In this document: one piece after another, positions 9,121 to 21,900 of the stretch
Layout: every line of letters begins with the position of its first letter
How positions within the stretch are numbered: the stretch's first letter is position 1
NCBI GenBank assembly: GCA_963580455.1
Contig: OY756962.1
Location: 11,240,001-11,304,000, forward strand
Direction of reading: 5' to 3'
Source: Euonymus europaeus
Taxonomy: Eukaryota; Streptophyta; Magnoliopsida; Celastrales; Celastraceae
DNA: 64,000 bases
Notes under the pieces: model-generated
Database searches by the model: none
Seen by the model: the letters and a program-made list of their open reading frames with translations, nothing else
Told to the model about the DNA's origin: nothing
Made by a program: the position numbers and the translations under genes

Positions 9121-12100
9121 AGCTCCTCCTTAGAGAGAGTTGAGCAACTTCGGACCATCAAAGTTCATCGGCGTACACTTTTTATTGTTCTTCTATGTCA
9201 AATTTTACGAGTATAAGCATCCTAGATTATTTCGATGACAAAACACCATCTTTCTATGATAAATGGACAAATAAGCTAAAAGCTCCTCCTTAGAGAGAGT
9301 TGAGCAACTTCGGACCATCAAAGTTCATCGGCGTACACTTTTATTGTTCTTCTACGTCAAATTTTATGAGTAGAAGCTTCAAAGATTATTTCGATTCCAA
9401 AAACACCAACTTTCTATGTCAAATGGACAAAATCGTTAAAAGCTCCTCTATAGAGAGAGTTGAACAACTTCGGACCATCAAGGTCGCTCGGCGTACACTT
9501 TTTACTGTTCTTCTATGTCAAATTTTACGAGTATAAGCTTCCAAGACTATTTCGAAGCCAAAACAACAACCTTTTATCACAAATAGACAAAACCGTTAAA
9601 AGCTCATCCATAGAGAGAGTTGAGCAACTTCGGACCATCATAGTTTCTCGATGTACACTTTTTATTGTTCTCCTATGTCAAATATTATGATTATAAGCTT
9701 CCTAGATTATTTCGATGCCAAATGACCAACTTTCTATGACAAATGGACAAACCCGTGAAAAGCTACTCCATAGACAGAGTTGAGCAAGTTCGGACCATCA
9801 AAGTTTCTCGAGATACACTTTTTATTGTTCTTCTATATCAAATTTTACGAGTATAAGCTTCCTAGATTATTTCGATGCCAAAACACCAACTTTTTACGAC
9901 AAATGGACAAAACCGTTAAAAGCTCTTCCATAGAAAGAGTTGAGCAACTTCGGACTATCAAAGTTGCTCGGTGTACACTTTTTATTGTACTTCTATGTCA
10001 AATTTTATGAGTATAAGGATCCTAGATTATTTCGATGACAAAACACCAACTTTCTATGATAAATGGACAAAACAGTTAAAAGCTCCTCCTTAGAGAGAGT
10101 TGAGCAACTTCGGACCATCAAAGTTTCTCGGTGTACACTTTTATTGTTCTTCTACGTCAAATTTTATGAGTAGAAGCTTTAAAGATTATTTTGATTCCAA
10201 AAACACCAACTTTCTATGTCAAATGGACAAAATCGTTAAAAGCTCCTCTATAGAGAGAGTTGAGCAACTTCGGACCATCAAGGTTGCTCGGCGAACACTT
10301 TTTACTGTTCTTCTATGTCAAATTTTACGAGTATAAGCTTCCAAGACTATTTCGATGCCAAAACACCAACTTTTTATCACAAACAGACAAAACCGTTAAA
10401 AGCTCATCCATAGAGAGAGTTGAGCAACTTCGGACCGTCATAGTTTATCGATGTACACTTTTTATTGTTCTCCTATGTCAAATATTATGAGTATAAGCTT
10501 CCTAGATTATTTCGATGCCAAATGACCAACTTTCTATGACAAATGGACAAACCCGTTAAAAGCTACTCCATAGACAGAGTTGAGCAAGTTCGGACCATAA
10601 AAGTTGTTCGATGTACACTTTTTACTGTTCTTCTATGTCAAATTTTACGAGTATAAGCTTCCAAGACTATTTCGATGCCAAAACACCAACTTTTTATCAC
10701 AAACAGAAAAAACCGTTAAAAGCTCATCCATAGAGAGAGTTGAGCAACTTCGAACCATCAAAGTTGCTCGATGTACACTTTTTATTGTTCTTCTATGTCA
10801 AATATTCTGAGTATAAGCTTCCTAGATTATTTCGATGCCAAATGACGAACTTTCTATGAAAAATGGACAAACCCGTTAAGAGCACCTCCATAGAGAGAGT
10901 TGAGCAACTTCGAACCATCAAAGTTGCTCGATATACACCTTTTATTGTTGTTCTATGTCAAATATTATGAGTATAAGCTTCTTAGATTATTTCGATGTCA
11001 AATGACCAACTTTCTATGACAAATGGACAAACCCGTTAAAAGCTACTCCATAGACAGAGTTGAGCAAGTTCGGACCATAAAAGTTGTTCGATGTACACTT
11101 TTTACGATTCTTTTATGTCAAATTTTACGAGTATAAGTTTCCTAGATTATTTCGATGACAAAACACCAACTTTCTATGACTAATGGACAAAACAGCTTAA
11201 AGCTCCTCCTTAGAGAGAGTTGAGCAACTTCGGACCATCAAATTTCCTCGGTGTACACTTTTATTGTTCTTCTACGTCAAATTTTATGAGTAGATGCTTC
11301 CAGGATTATTTCAATTCCAAAAACACCAACTTTCTATGACAAATGAACAAAACCGTTAAAAGCTCCTCCATAGAGAGAGTTGAGCAACTTCGGACCAACA
11401 AAGTTGCTCGGGATACACTTTTTAATGTTCTTCTATATCAAAGTTTATGAGTATAAGCTTCCTAGATTATTTCGATGCTAAAACAAAATCTTTCTATGAC
11501 AAATGGACAAAACCGTTAAAAGCACCTCCATAGGGAGAGTTGAACAACTTCAAACCATCAAAGTTGCTCGATGTACACTTTTTATTGTTCTTCTATGTCA
11601 AATATTATGAGTATAAGCTTCTTAGATTATTTCGATGCCAAATGACAAACTTTCTATGACAAATGGACAAACCCGTTAAAAGCTACTTCATAGACAGAGT
11701 TGAGCAAATTCGGACAATAAAAGTTGTTCGATGTACACTTTTCACGATTCTTCTATGTCAAATTTTACGAGTATAAGTTTCCTAGATTATTTCGATGACA
11801 AAACACCAACTTTCTATGACTAATGGACAAAACAGCTAAAAGCTCCTCCTTAGAGAGAGTTGAGCAACTTCGGACCATCAAAGTTCCTCGGTGTACACTT
11901 TTATTGTTCTTCTACGTCAAATTTTATGAGTAGAAGCTTCAAAGATTATTTCAATTCCAAAAATACCAACTTTCTATGTCAAATGGACAAAATCGTTAAA
12001 AGCTCCTCCATAGAGAGAGTTGAGCAACTTCGGACCAACAAAATTGCTCGGGATACACTTTTTATTGTTCTTCTATGTCAAATTTTACGAGTATAAGCAT

Positions 12101-12479
12101 CCTAGATTATTTCGATGACAAAACACCAACTTTCTATGATAAATGGACAAAACAGCTAAAAGCTCCTCCTTAGAGAGAGTTGAGCAACTTCGGACCATCA
12201 AAGTTCATCGGCGTACACTTTTATTGTTCTTCTACGTCAAATTTTATGAGTAGAAGCTTCAAAGATTATTTCGATTCCAAAAACACCAACTTTCTATGTC
12301 AAATGGACAAAATCGTTAAAAGCTCCTCTATAGAGAGAGTTGAACAACTTCGGACCATCATGGTTGCTCGGCGTACACTTTTTACTGTTCTTCTATGTCA
12401 AATTTTACGAGTATAAGCTTCCAACACTATTTCGATGCCAAAACACCAACCTTTTATCACAAATAGACAAAACCGTTAA

Positions 12480-14750
12480 AAGCTCATCCATAGAGAGAGT
12501 TGAGCAACTTCGGACCGTCATAGTTTATCGATGTACACTTTTTATTGTTCTCCTATGTCAAATATTATGAGTATAAGCTTCCTAGATTATTTCGATGCCA
12601 AATGACCAACTTTCTATGACAAATTGACAAACCCGTTAAAAGCACCTCCATAGAGAGAGTTGAGAAACTTCGAACCATCAAAGTTGCTCGATGTACACTT
12701 TTTATTGTTCTTCTATGTAAAATATTATGAGTATAAGCTACCTAGATTATTTCGATGCCAAATGACCAACTTTCTATGACAAATGTACAAACCCGTTAAA
12801 AGCTACTCCATAGACAGAGTTGAGCAAGTTCGGACCATCAAAGTTTCTCGAGATACACTTTTTATTGTTCTTGTATGTCAAATTTTACGAGTATATGCTT
12901 CCTTGATTATTTCGATGCCAAAACAGCAACTTTTTACGACAAATGGACAAAACCGTTAAAAGCTCTTCCATAGAAAGAGTTGAGCAACTTCGGACCATCA
13001 AAGTTGCTCGGTGTACACTTTTTATTGTACTTCTATGTCAAATTTTATGAGTATAAGGATCCTAGATTATTTCGATAATAAAACACCAACTTTATATGAT
13101 AAATGGACAAAACAGCTAAAAGCTCCTCCCTAGAGAGCGTTGAGCAACTTCGGACCATCAAAGTTCCTCGGTGTACACTTTTATTGTTCTTCTACGTCAA
13201 ATTTTTTGAGTAGAAGCTTTAAAGATTATTTTCATTCCAAAAACACCAACTTTCTGTGTCAAATGGACAAAATCGTTAAAAGCTCCTCTATAGAGAGAGT
13301 TGAGCAACTTCGGACCATCAAAGTTGCTCGGCGAACACTTTTTACTGTTCTTCTATGTCAAATTTTACGAGTATAAGCTTCCAAGACTATTTCGATGCCA
13401 AAACACCAACTTTTTATCACAAACAGACAAAACCGTTAAAAGCTCGTCCATAGAGAGAGTTGAGCAACTTCGGACCGTCATAGTTTATCGATGTACACTT
13501 TTTATTGTTCTCCTATGTCAAATATTATGAGTATAAGCTTCCTAGATTATTTCGATGCCAAATGACCAACTTTCTATGACAAATTGACAAACCCGTTAAA
13601 AGCACCTCCATAGAGAGAGTTGAGAAACTTCGAACCATCAAAGTTGCTCGATGTACACTTTTTATTGTTCTTCTATGTAAAATATTATGAGTATAAGCTA
13701 CCTAGATTATTTCGATGCCAAATGACCAACTTTCTATGACAAATGGACAAATCCGTTAAAAGCTACTCCATAGACAGAGTTGAGCAAGTTCGGACCATAA
13801 AAGTTATTCGATGTACACTTTTTACGATTCTTCTATGTCAAATTTTACGAGTATAAGCTTCCTAGATTATTTCGATGACAAAACACCAACTTTCTATGAC
13901 TAATGGACAAAACAGCTAAAAGCTCCTCCTTAGAGAGAGTTGAGAACTTCGTACCATCAAAGTTCCTCGGTGTACACTTTTATTGTTCTTCTACGCCAAA
14001 TTTTATGAGTAGAAGCTTCCAGGATTATTTCAATTCCAAAAACACCAACTTTCTATGACAAATGAACAAAACCGTTAAAAGCTTCTCCATAGAGGGAGTT
14101 GAGCAACTTCGGACCAACAAAGTTGCTCGGGATACACTTTTTATTGTTCTTCTATGTCAAAGTTTATGAGTATAAGCTTCCTAGATTATTTCGATGTTAA
14201 AATAGCATCTTTCTATGACAAGTGGACAAAACCGTTAAAATCACCTCCATAGAGAGAGTTGAACAACTTCGAACCATCAAAGTTGCTCGATGTACATTTT
14301 TTATTGTTCTTCTATGTCAAATATTATGAGTATAAGATTCCTAGATTATTTCGATGCCAAATGACCAACTTTCTATGACAAATTGACAAACCCGTTAAAA
14401 GCACCTCCATAGAGAGAGTTGAGAAACTTCGAACCATCAAAGTTGCTCGATGTACACTTTTTATTGTTCTTCTATGTAAAATATTATGAGTATAAGCTAC
14501 CTAGATTATTTCGATGCCAAATGACCAACTTTCTATGACAAATGGACAAATCCGTTAAAAGCTACTCCATAGACAGAGTTGAGCAAGTTCGGACCATAAA
14601 AGTTGTTCGATATACACTTTTTACGATTCTTCTATGTCAAATTTTACGAGTATAAGCTTCCTAGATTATTTCGATGACAAAACACCAACTTTCTATGACT
14701 AATGGACAAAACAGCTAAAGCTCCTCCTTAGAGAGAGTTGAGCAACTTCG
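12480..14750. repeat. Local 960-bp and 799-bp duplications
   Basis: The unusual combination AAATTGACAAACCCG, GTTGAGAAACTTCG, ATGTAAAATATTATG and AAGCTACCTAG appears at about 12,620-12,740, 13,580-13,700 and 14,380-14,500. Intervals are 960 bp (6 monomers) and 799 bp (5 monomers minus a base lost in GTTGAGAACTTCG near 13,943). This is the edge between the decayed HOR and the 4.46-kb duplication. Confidence 0.7.
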
Positions 14751-17700
14751 GACCATCAAAGTTCCTCGGTGTACACTTTTATTGTTCTTCTATGTCAAAT
14801 TTTATGAGTAGAAGCTTCCAAGATTATTTCGATTCCAAAAACACCAACTTTCTATGACAAATGAACAAAACCGTTAAAAGCTCCTCCATAGAGAGAGTTG
14901 AGCAACTTCGGACCAACAAAGTTGCTCGGGATACACTTTTTATTGTTCTTCTATGTCAATGATTATGAGTATAAGCATCCTAGACAGCATCTTTCTATGA
15001 CAAATGGACAAAACCCTTAAAAGCACCTCCATAGAGAGAGTTGAGCAACTTCGAACCATCAAAGTTGCTCGATGTACACTTTTTATTGTTCTTCTATGTC
15101 ATATATTATGAGTATAAGCTTCCTAGATTATTTCGATGCCAAATGACCAACTTTCTATGACAAATGGACAAACCCGTTACAAGCACCTCCATAGAGAGAG
15201 TTGAACAACTTCGAACCATCAAAGTTGCTCGATGTACACTTTTTACTGTTCTTCTATGTCAAATATTATGAGTATAAGCTTCCTAGATTATTTCGATGCC
15301 AAATGGCCAACTTTCTATGACAAATGGACAAACCCGTTAAAAGCACCTCCATAGAGAGAGTTGAGCAACTTCGGACCGTCATCGTTTATCGATGTACACT
15401 TTTTATTGTTCTCCTATGTCAAATATTATGAGTATAAGCTTCCTAGATTATTTCGATGCCAAATGACCAACTTTCTATGACAAATGGACAAACCCGTTAA
15501 AAGCTACTCCAAAGACGGAGTTGAGCAAGTTCGGACCATAAACGTTGTTCGATGTACACTTTTTACAATTCTTCTACGTCAAATTTTACGAGTATAATCT
15601 TCCTAGATTATTTCGATGACAAAACACTAACTTTCTATGACTAATGGACAAAACAGCTAAAAGCTCGTCCTTAGAGAGAGTTGAGCAACTTCGGACCATC
15701 AAAGTTCCTCGGTGTACACTTTTATTGTTCTTCTACGCCAAATTTTATGAGTAGAAGCTTCCAGGATTATTTCAATTCCAAAAACACCAAATTTGTATGA
15801 CAAATGAACAAAACCGTTAAAAGCTCCTCCATAGAGAGAGTTGAGCAACTTCGGACCAACAAAGTTGCTCGGGATACACTTTTTATTGTTCTTCTATGTC
15901 AAAGTCTGTGAGTATAAGCTTCCTAGATTATTTCGATGTTAAAACAACATCTTTCTATGACAAATGGACAAAACCGTTAAAAGCACCTCCATAGAGAGAG
16001 TTGAACAACTACGAACCATCAAAGTTGCTCGATGTACACTTTTTATTGTTCTTCTATGTCAAATATTATGAGTATAAGATTCCTAGATTATTTCGATGCC
16101 AAATGACCAACTTTTTATGACAAATGGACAAACCCGTTAAAAGCACCTCCATAGAGAGAGTTGAGCAACTTCGAACCATCAAAGTTGCTCGATGTACACC
16201 TTTTATTGTTCTTCTATGTCAAATATTATGAGTATAAGCTACCTAGATTATTTCGATGCCAAATGACGAACTTTCTATGACAAATGGACAAATCCGTTAA
16301 AAGCTACTCCATAGACAGAGTTGAGCAAGTTTGGACCATAAAAGTTGTTCGATGTACACTTTTTACGATTCTTCTATGTCAAATTTTACGAGTATAAGCT
16401 TCCTAGATTATTTCGATGACAAAACACCAACTTTCTATGACTAATGGACAAAACAGCTAAAAGCTCCTCCTTAGAGAGAGTTGAGCAACTTCGGACCATC
16501 AGAGTTCCTCGGTGTACGCTTTTATTGTTCTTCTATGTCAAATTTTATGAGTAGAAGCTTCCAAGATTATTTCGATTGAAAAACACCAACTTTCTATGAC
16601 AAATGAACAAAACCGTTAAAAGCTCCTCCATAGAGAGAGTTGAGCAACTTCGGACCAAGAAAGTTGCTCGGGATACACTTTTTATTATTCTTCTATGTCA
16701 AAGTTTATGAGTATAAGCTTCCTAGATTATTTCGATGCCAAAACAGCATCTTTTTATGACAAATGGACAAAACCGTTAAAAGCACCTCCATAGAGAGAGT
16801 TGAGCAGCTTCGAACCATCAAAGTTGCTCGATGTACACTTTTTATTGTTCTTCTATGTCAAATATTCTGAGTATAAGCTTCCTAGATTATTTCGATGCCA
16901 AATGACGAACTTTCTATGACAAATGGACAAACCCGTTAAAAGCACCTCCATAGAGAGAGTTGAGCAACTTCGAACCATCAAAGTTGCTCGATATACACTT
17001 TTTATTGTTCTTCTATGTCAAATATTATGAGTATAAGCTTCTTAGATTATTTCAATGCTAAATGGCCAACTTTCTATGACAAGTGGACAAACCCGTTAAA
17101 AGCTACTCCATAGACAGAGTTGAGCAAGTTCGGACCATAAAAGTTGTTCGATGTACACTTTTTACGATTCTTCTATGTCAAATTTTACGAGTATAAGTTT
17201 CCTAGATTATTTCGATGACAGAACACCAACTTTCTATGACTAATGGACAAAACAGCTAAAAGCTCCTCCTTAGAGAGAGTTGAGCAACTTCGGACCATCA
17301 AAGTTGCTCAGGATACACTTTTTATTGTTCTTCTATGTCACAGTTTATGACTATAAGCTTCCTAGATTATTTCGTTGCTAAAACAGCATCTTTCTATGAC
17401 AAATGGACAAAACCGTTAAAAGCAGCTCCATAGAGAGAGTTGAACAACTTCGAACCATCAAAGTTGCTCGATGTACACTTTTTATTGTTCTTCTATGTCA
17501 AATATTATGAGTATAAGCTTCCTAGATTATTTCGATGCCAAATGACCAACTTTCTATGACAAATGGACAAACCCGTTAAAAGCACCTCGATAGAGAGAGT
17601 TGAGCAACTTTGGACCGTCATAGTTTATCGATGTACACTTTTTATTGTTCTCCTATGTCAAATATTATGAGTATAAGCTTCCTAGATTATTTCGATGCCA

Positions 17701-18960
17701 AATGACCAACTTTCTATGACAAATGGACAAACCCGTTAAAAGCTACTCCAAAGACATAGTTGAGCAAGTTCGGACCATAAAAGTTGTTCGATGTACACTT
17801 TTTACGATTCTTCCATGTAAAATTTTTCGAGTATAAGCTTCCTAGATTATTTCGATGACAAAACACCAACTTTCTATGACTATTGGACAAAACAGCTAAA
17901 AGCTCCCCCTTAGAGAGAGTTGAGCAACTTCGGACCATCAAAGTTAATCGGTGTACACTTTTATTGTTCTTCTACGCCAAATTTTATGAGTAGAAGCTTC
18001 CAGGATTATTTCAATTCCAAAAACACCAACTTTCTATGACAAATGAACAAAACCGTTAAAAGCTCCTCCATAGAGAGAGTTGAGCAACTTCGGACCAACA
18101 AAGTTGTTCGGGATACACTTTTTATTGTTCTTCTATGTCAATGTTTATGAGTATAAGCTTCCTAGATTATTTCGATGCCAAAACAGCATCTTTCTATGAC
18201 AAATGGACAAAACCGTTAAAAGCACCTAGATAGAAAGAGTTCAGCAACTTCGAACCATCAAAGTTGCTCGATGAACACTTTTTATTGTTCTTCTATGTCA
18301 AATATTCTGAGTATAAGCTTCCTAGATTATTTCGATGCCAAATGACGAACTTTCTATGACAAATGGACAAACCCGTTAAAAGCACCTCCATGGAGAGAGT
18401 TGAGCAACTTCGAACCATCAAAGTTGCTCGATATACACTTTTTATTGTTCTTCTATGTCAAATATTATGAGTATAAGCTTCTTAGATTATTTCGATGCCA
18501 AATGACCAACTTTCTATGACAAATGGACAAACCCGTTAAAAGCTACTCCATAGACAGAGTTGAGCAAGTTCGGACCAACAAAGTTGTTCGATGTACACTT
18601 TTTACGATTCTTCTATGTCAAAGTTTATGAGTATATGCTTCCTAGATTATTTCGATGCTAAAACAGCATCTTTCTATGACAAATGGACAAAACCGTTAAA
18701 AGCACCTCCATAGAGAGAGTTGAACAACTTCAAACCATCAAAGTTGCCCGATGTACACTTTTTATTGTTCTTCTATGTCAAATATTCTGAGTATAAGCTT
18801 CCTAGATTATTTCGATGCCAAATGACCAACTTTCTATGACAAATGGACAAACCCGTTTAAAGCACCTCCATAGAGAGAGTTGAGCAACTTCGAACCATCA
18901 AAGTTGCTCGATGTACACTTTTTATTGTTCTTCTATGTCAAATATTATGAGTATAAGCTA
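14500..18960. repeat. 4,461-bp tandem duplication, copy A
   Basis: Every landmark here recurs 4,461 bp downstream. Marks include AACAGCTAAAGCTCC lacking one A (about 14,713/19,174), the 17-bp deletion at 14,984/19,445, GATTGAAAAACACC (about 16,575/21,036), GGACCAAGAAAGTTG, and AAATTTTTCGAGTAT (about 17,821). The unit is 28 monomers minus 19 bp, and 17+1+1 bp of visible deletions account for all 19. I saw roughly two dozen differences, so identity is about 99% (an eye count, not an alignment). Confidence 0.9.
14979..14990. other. 17-bp deletion junction, copy A
   Basis: CCTAGA is joined directly to CAGCATC at 14,984/14,985. Full-length monomers have 17 more bases here, including the TTATTTCGATG segment. 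The monomer is therefore about 143 bp. Hardly any microhomology is seen. The same junction at 19,445/19,446 shows that it predates the 4,461-bp duplication. Confidence 0.88.
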
Positions 18961-21900
18961 CCTAGATTATTTCGATGCCAAATGACCAACTTTCTATGAC
19001 AAATGGACAAATCCGTTAAAAGCTACTCCATAGACAGAGTTGAGCATGTTCGGACCATAAAAGTTGTTCGATATACACTTTTTACGATTCTTCTATGTCA
19101 AATTTTACGAGTATAAGCTTCCTAGATTATTTCGATGACAAAACACCAACTTTCTATGACTAATGGACAAAACAGCTAAAGCTCCTCCTTAGAGAGAGTT
19201 GAGCAACTTCGGACCATCAAAGTTCCTCGGTGTACACTTTTATTGTTCTTCTATGTCAAATTTTATGAGTAGAAGCTTCCAAGATTATTTCGATTCCAAA
19301 AACACCAACTTTCTATGACAAATGAACAAAACCGTTAAAAGCTCCTCCATAGAGAGAGTTGAGCAACTTCGGACCAACAAAGTTGCTCGGGATACACTTT
19401 TTATTGTTCTTCTATGTCAATGTTTATGAGTATAAGCATCCTAGACAGCATCTTTCTATGACAAATGGACAAAACCCTTAAAAGCACCTCCATTGAGAGA
19501 GTTGAGCAACTTCGAACCATCAAAGTTGCTCGATGTACACTTTTTATTGTTCTTCTATGTCATATATTATGAGTATAAGCTTCCTAGATTATTTCGATGC
19601 CAAATGACCAACTTTCTATGACAAATGGACAAACCCGTTACAAGCACCTCCATAGAGAGAGTTGAACAACTTCGAACCATCAAAGTTGCTCGATGTACAC
19701 TTTTTACTGTTCTTCTATGTCAAATATTATGAGTATAAGCTTCCTAGATTATTTCGATGCCAAATGGCCAACTTTCTATGACAAATGGACAAACCCGTTA
19801 AAAGCACCTCCATAGAGAGAGTTGAGCAACTTCGGACCGTCATCGTTTATCGATGTACACTTTTTATTGTTCTCCTATGTCAAATATTATGAGTATAAGC
19901 TTCCTAGATTATTTCGATGCCAAATGACCAACTTTCTATGACAAATGGACAAACCCGTTAAAAGCTACTCCAAAGACGGAGTTGAGCAAGTTCGGACCAT
20001 AAACGTTGTTCGATGTACACTTTTTACAATTCTTCTATGTCAAATTTTACGAGTATAATCTTCCTAGATTATTTCGATGACAAAACACTAACTTTCTATG
20101 ACTAATGGACAAAACAGCTAAAAGCTCGTCCTTAGAGAGAGTTGAGCAACTTCGGACCATCAAAGTTCCTCGGTGTACACTTTTATTGTTCTTCTACGCC
20201 AAATTTTATGAGTAGAAGCTTCCAGGATTATTTCAATTCCAAAAACACCAACTTTGTATGACAAATGAACAAAACCGTTAAAAGCTCCTCCATAGAGAGA
20301 GTTGAGCAACTTCGGACCAACAAAGTTGCTCGGGATACACTTTTTATTGTTCTTCTATGTCAAAGTCTGTGAGTATAAGCTTCCTAGATTATTTCGATGT
20401 TAAAACAGCATCTTTCTATGACAAATGGACAAAACCGTTAAAAGCACCTCCATAGAGAGAGTTGAACAACTACGAACCATCAAAGTTGCTCGATGTACAC
20501 TTTTTATTGTTCTTCTATGTCAAATATTATGAGTATAAGATTCCTAGATTATTTCGATGCCAAATGACACACTTTTTATGACAAATGGACAAACCCGTTA
20601 AAAGCACCTCCATAGAGAGAGTTGAGCAACTTCGAACCATCAAAGTTGCTCGATGTACACATTTTATTGTTCTTCTATGTCAAATATTATGAGTATAAGC
20701 TACCTAGATTATTTCGATGCCAAATGACGAACTTTCTATGACAAATGGACAAATCCGTTAAAAGCTACTCCATAGACAGAGTTGAGCAAGTTTGGACCAT
20801 AAAAGTTGTTCGATGTACACTTTTTACGATTCTTCTATGTCAAATTTTACGAGTATAAGCTTCCTAGATTATTTCGATGACAAAACACCAACTTTCTATG
20901 ACTAATGGACAAAACAGCTAAAAGCTCCTCCTTAGAGAGAGTTGAGCAACTTCGGACCATCAGAGTTCCTCGGTGTACGCTTTTATTGTTCTTCTATGTC
21001 AAATTTTATGAGTAGAAGCTTCCAAGATTATTTCGATTGAAAAACACCAACTTTCTATGACAAATGAACAAAACCGTTAAAAGCTCCTCCATAGAGAGAG
21101 TTGAGCAACTTCGGACCAAGAAAGTTGCTCGGGATACACTTTTTATTATTCTTCTATGTCAAAGTTTATGAGTATAAGCTTCCTAGATTATTTCGATGCC
21201 AAAACAGCATCTTTCTATGACAAATGGACAAAACTGTTAAAAGCACCTCCATAGAGAGAGTTGAGCAGCTTCGAACCATCAAAGTTGCTCGATGTACACT
21301 TTTTATTGTTCTTCTATGTCAAATATTCTGAGTATAAGCTTCCTAGATTATTTCGATGCCAAATGACGAACTTTCTATGACAAATGGATAAACCCGTTAA
21401 AAGCACCTCCATAGAGAGAGTTGAGCAACTTCGAACCATCAAAGTTGCTCGATATACACTTTTTATTGTTCTTCTATGTCAAATATTATGAGTATAAGCT
21501 TCTTAGATTATTTCAATGCCAAATTGCCAACTTTCTATGACAAGTGGACAAACCCGTTAAAAGCTACTCCATAGACAGAGTTGAGCAAGTTCGGACCATA
21601 AAAGTTGTTCGATGTACACTTTTTACGATTCTTCTATGTCAAATTTTACGAGTATAAGTTTCCTAGATTATTTCGATGACAGAACACCAACTTTCTATGA
21701 CTAATGGACAAAACAGCTAAAAGCTCCTCCTTAGAGAGAGTTGAGCAACTTCGGACCATCAAAGTTGCTCAGGATACACTTTTTATTGTTCTTCTATGTC
21801 AGAGTTTATGAGTATAAGCTTCCTAGATTATTTCGTTGCTAAAATAGCATCTTTCTATGACAAATGGACAAAACCGTTAAAAGCAGCTCCATAGAGAGAG

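Larger units (their letters stand above)
2200..14200. repeat. Decayed HOR of about 17-19 monomers
   Basis: The rare variant AAAACAGCATCTTTC, followed by CACCATCATAGAG in its first copies, marks equivalent positions at 2,521, 5,558 and 8,598. Degraded forms lie at 11,478 (AAACAAAATC) and 14,198 (AAAATAGCATC). Intervals are 3,037, 3,040, 2,880 and 2,720 bp, or 19, 19, 18 and 17 monomers apart from 3 bp of visible indels. The order around each anchor is class c-like, class d with AAGTTTATGAG, anchor, class a. Insertion or loss of whole monomers has blurred the period. Confidence 0.7.
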
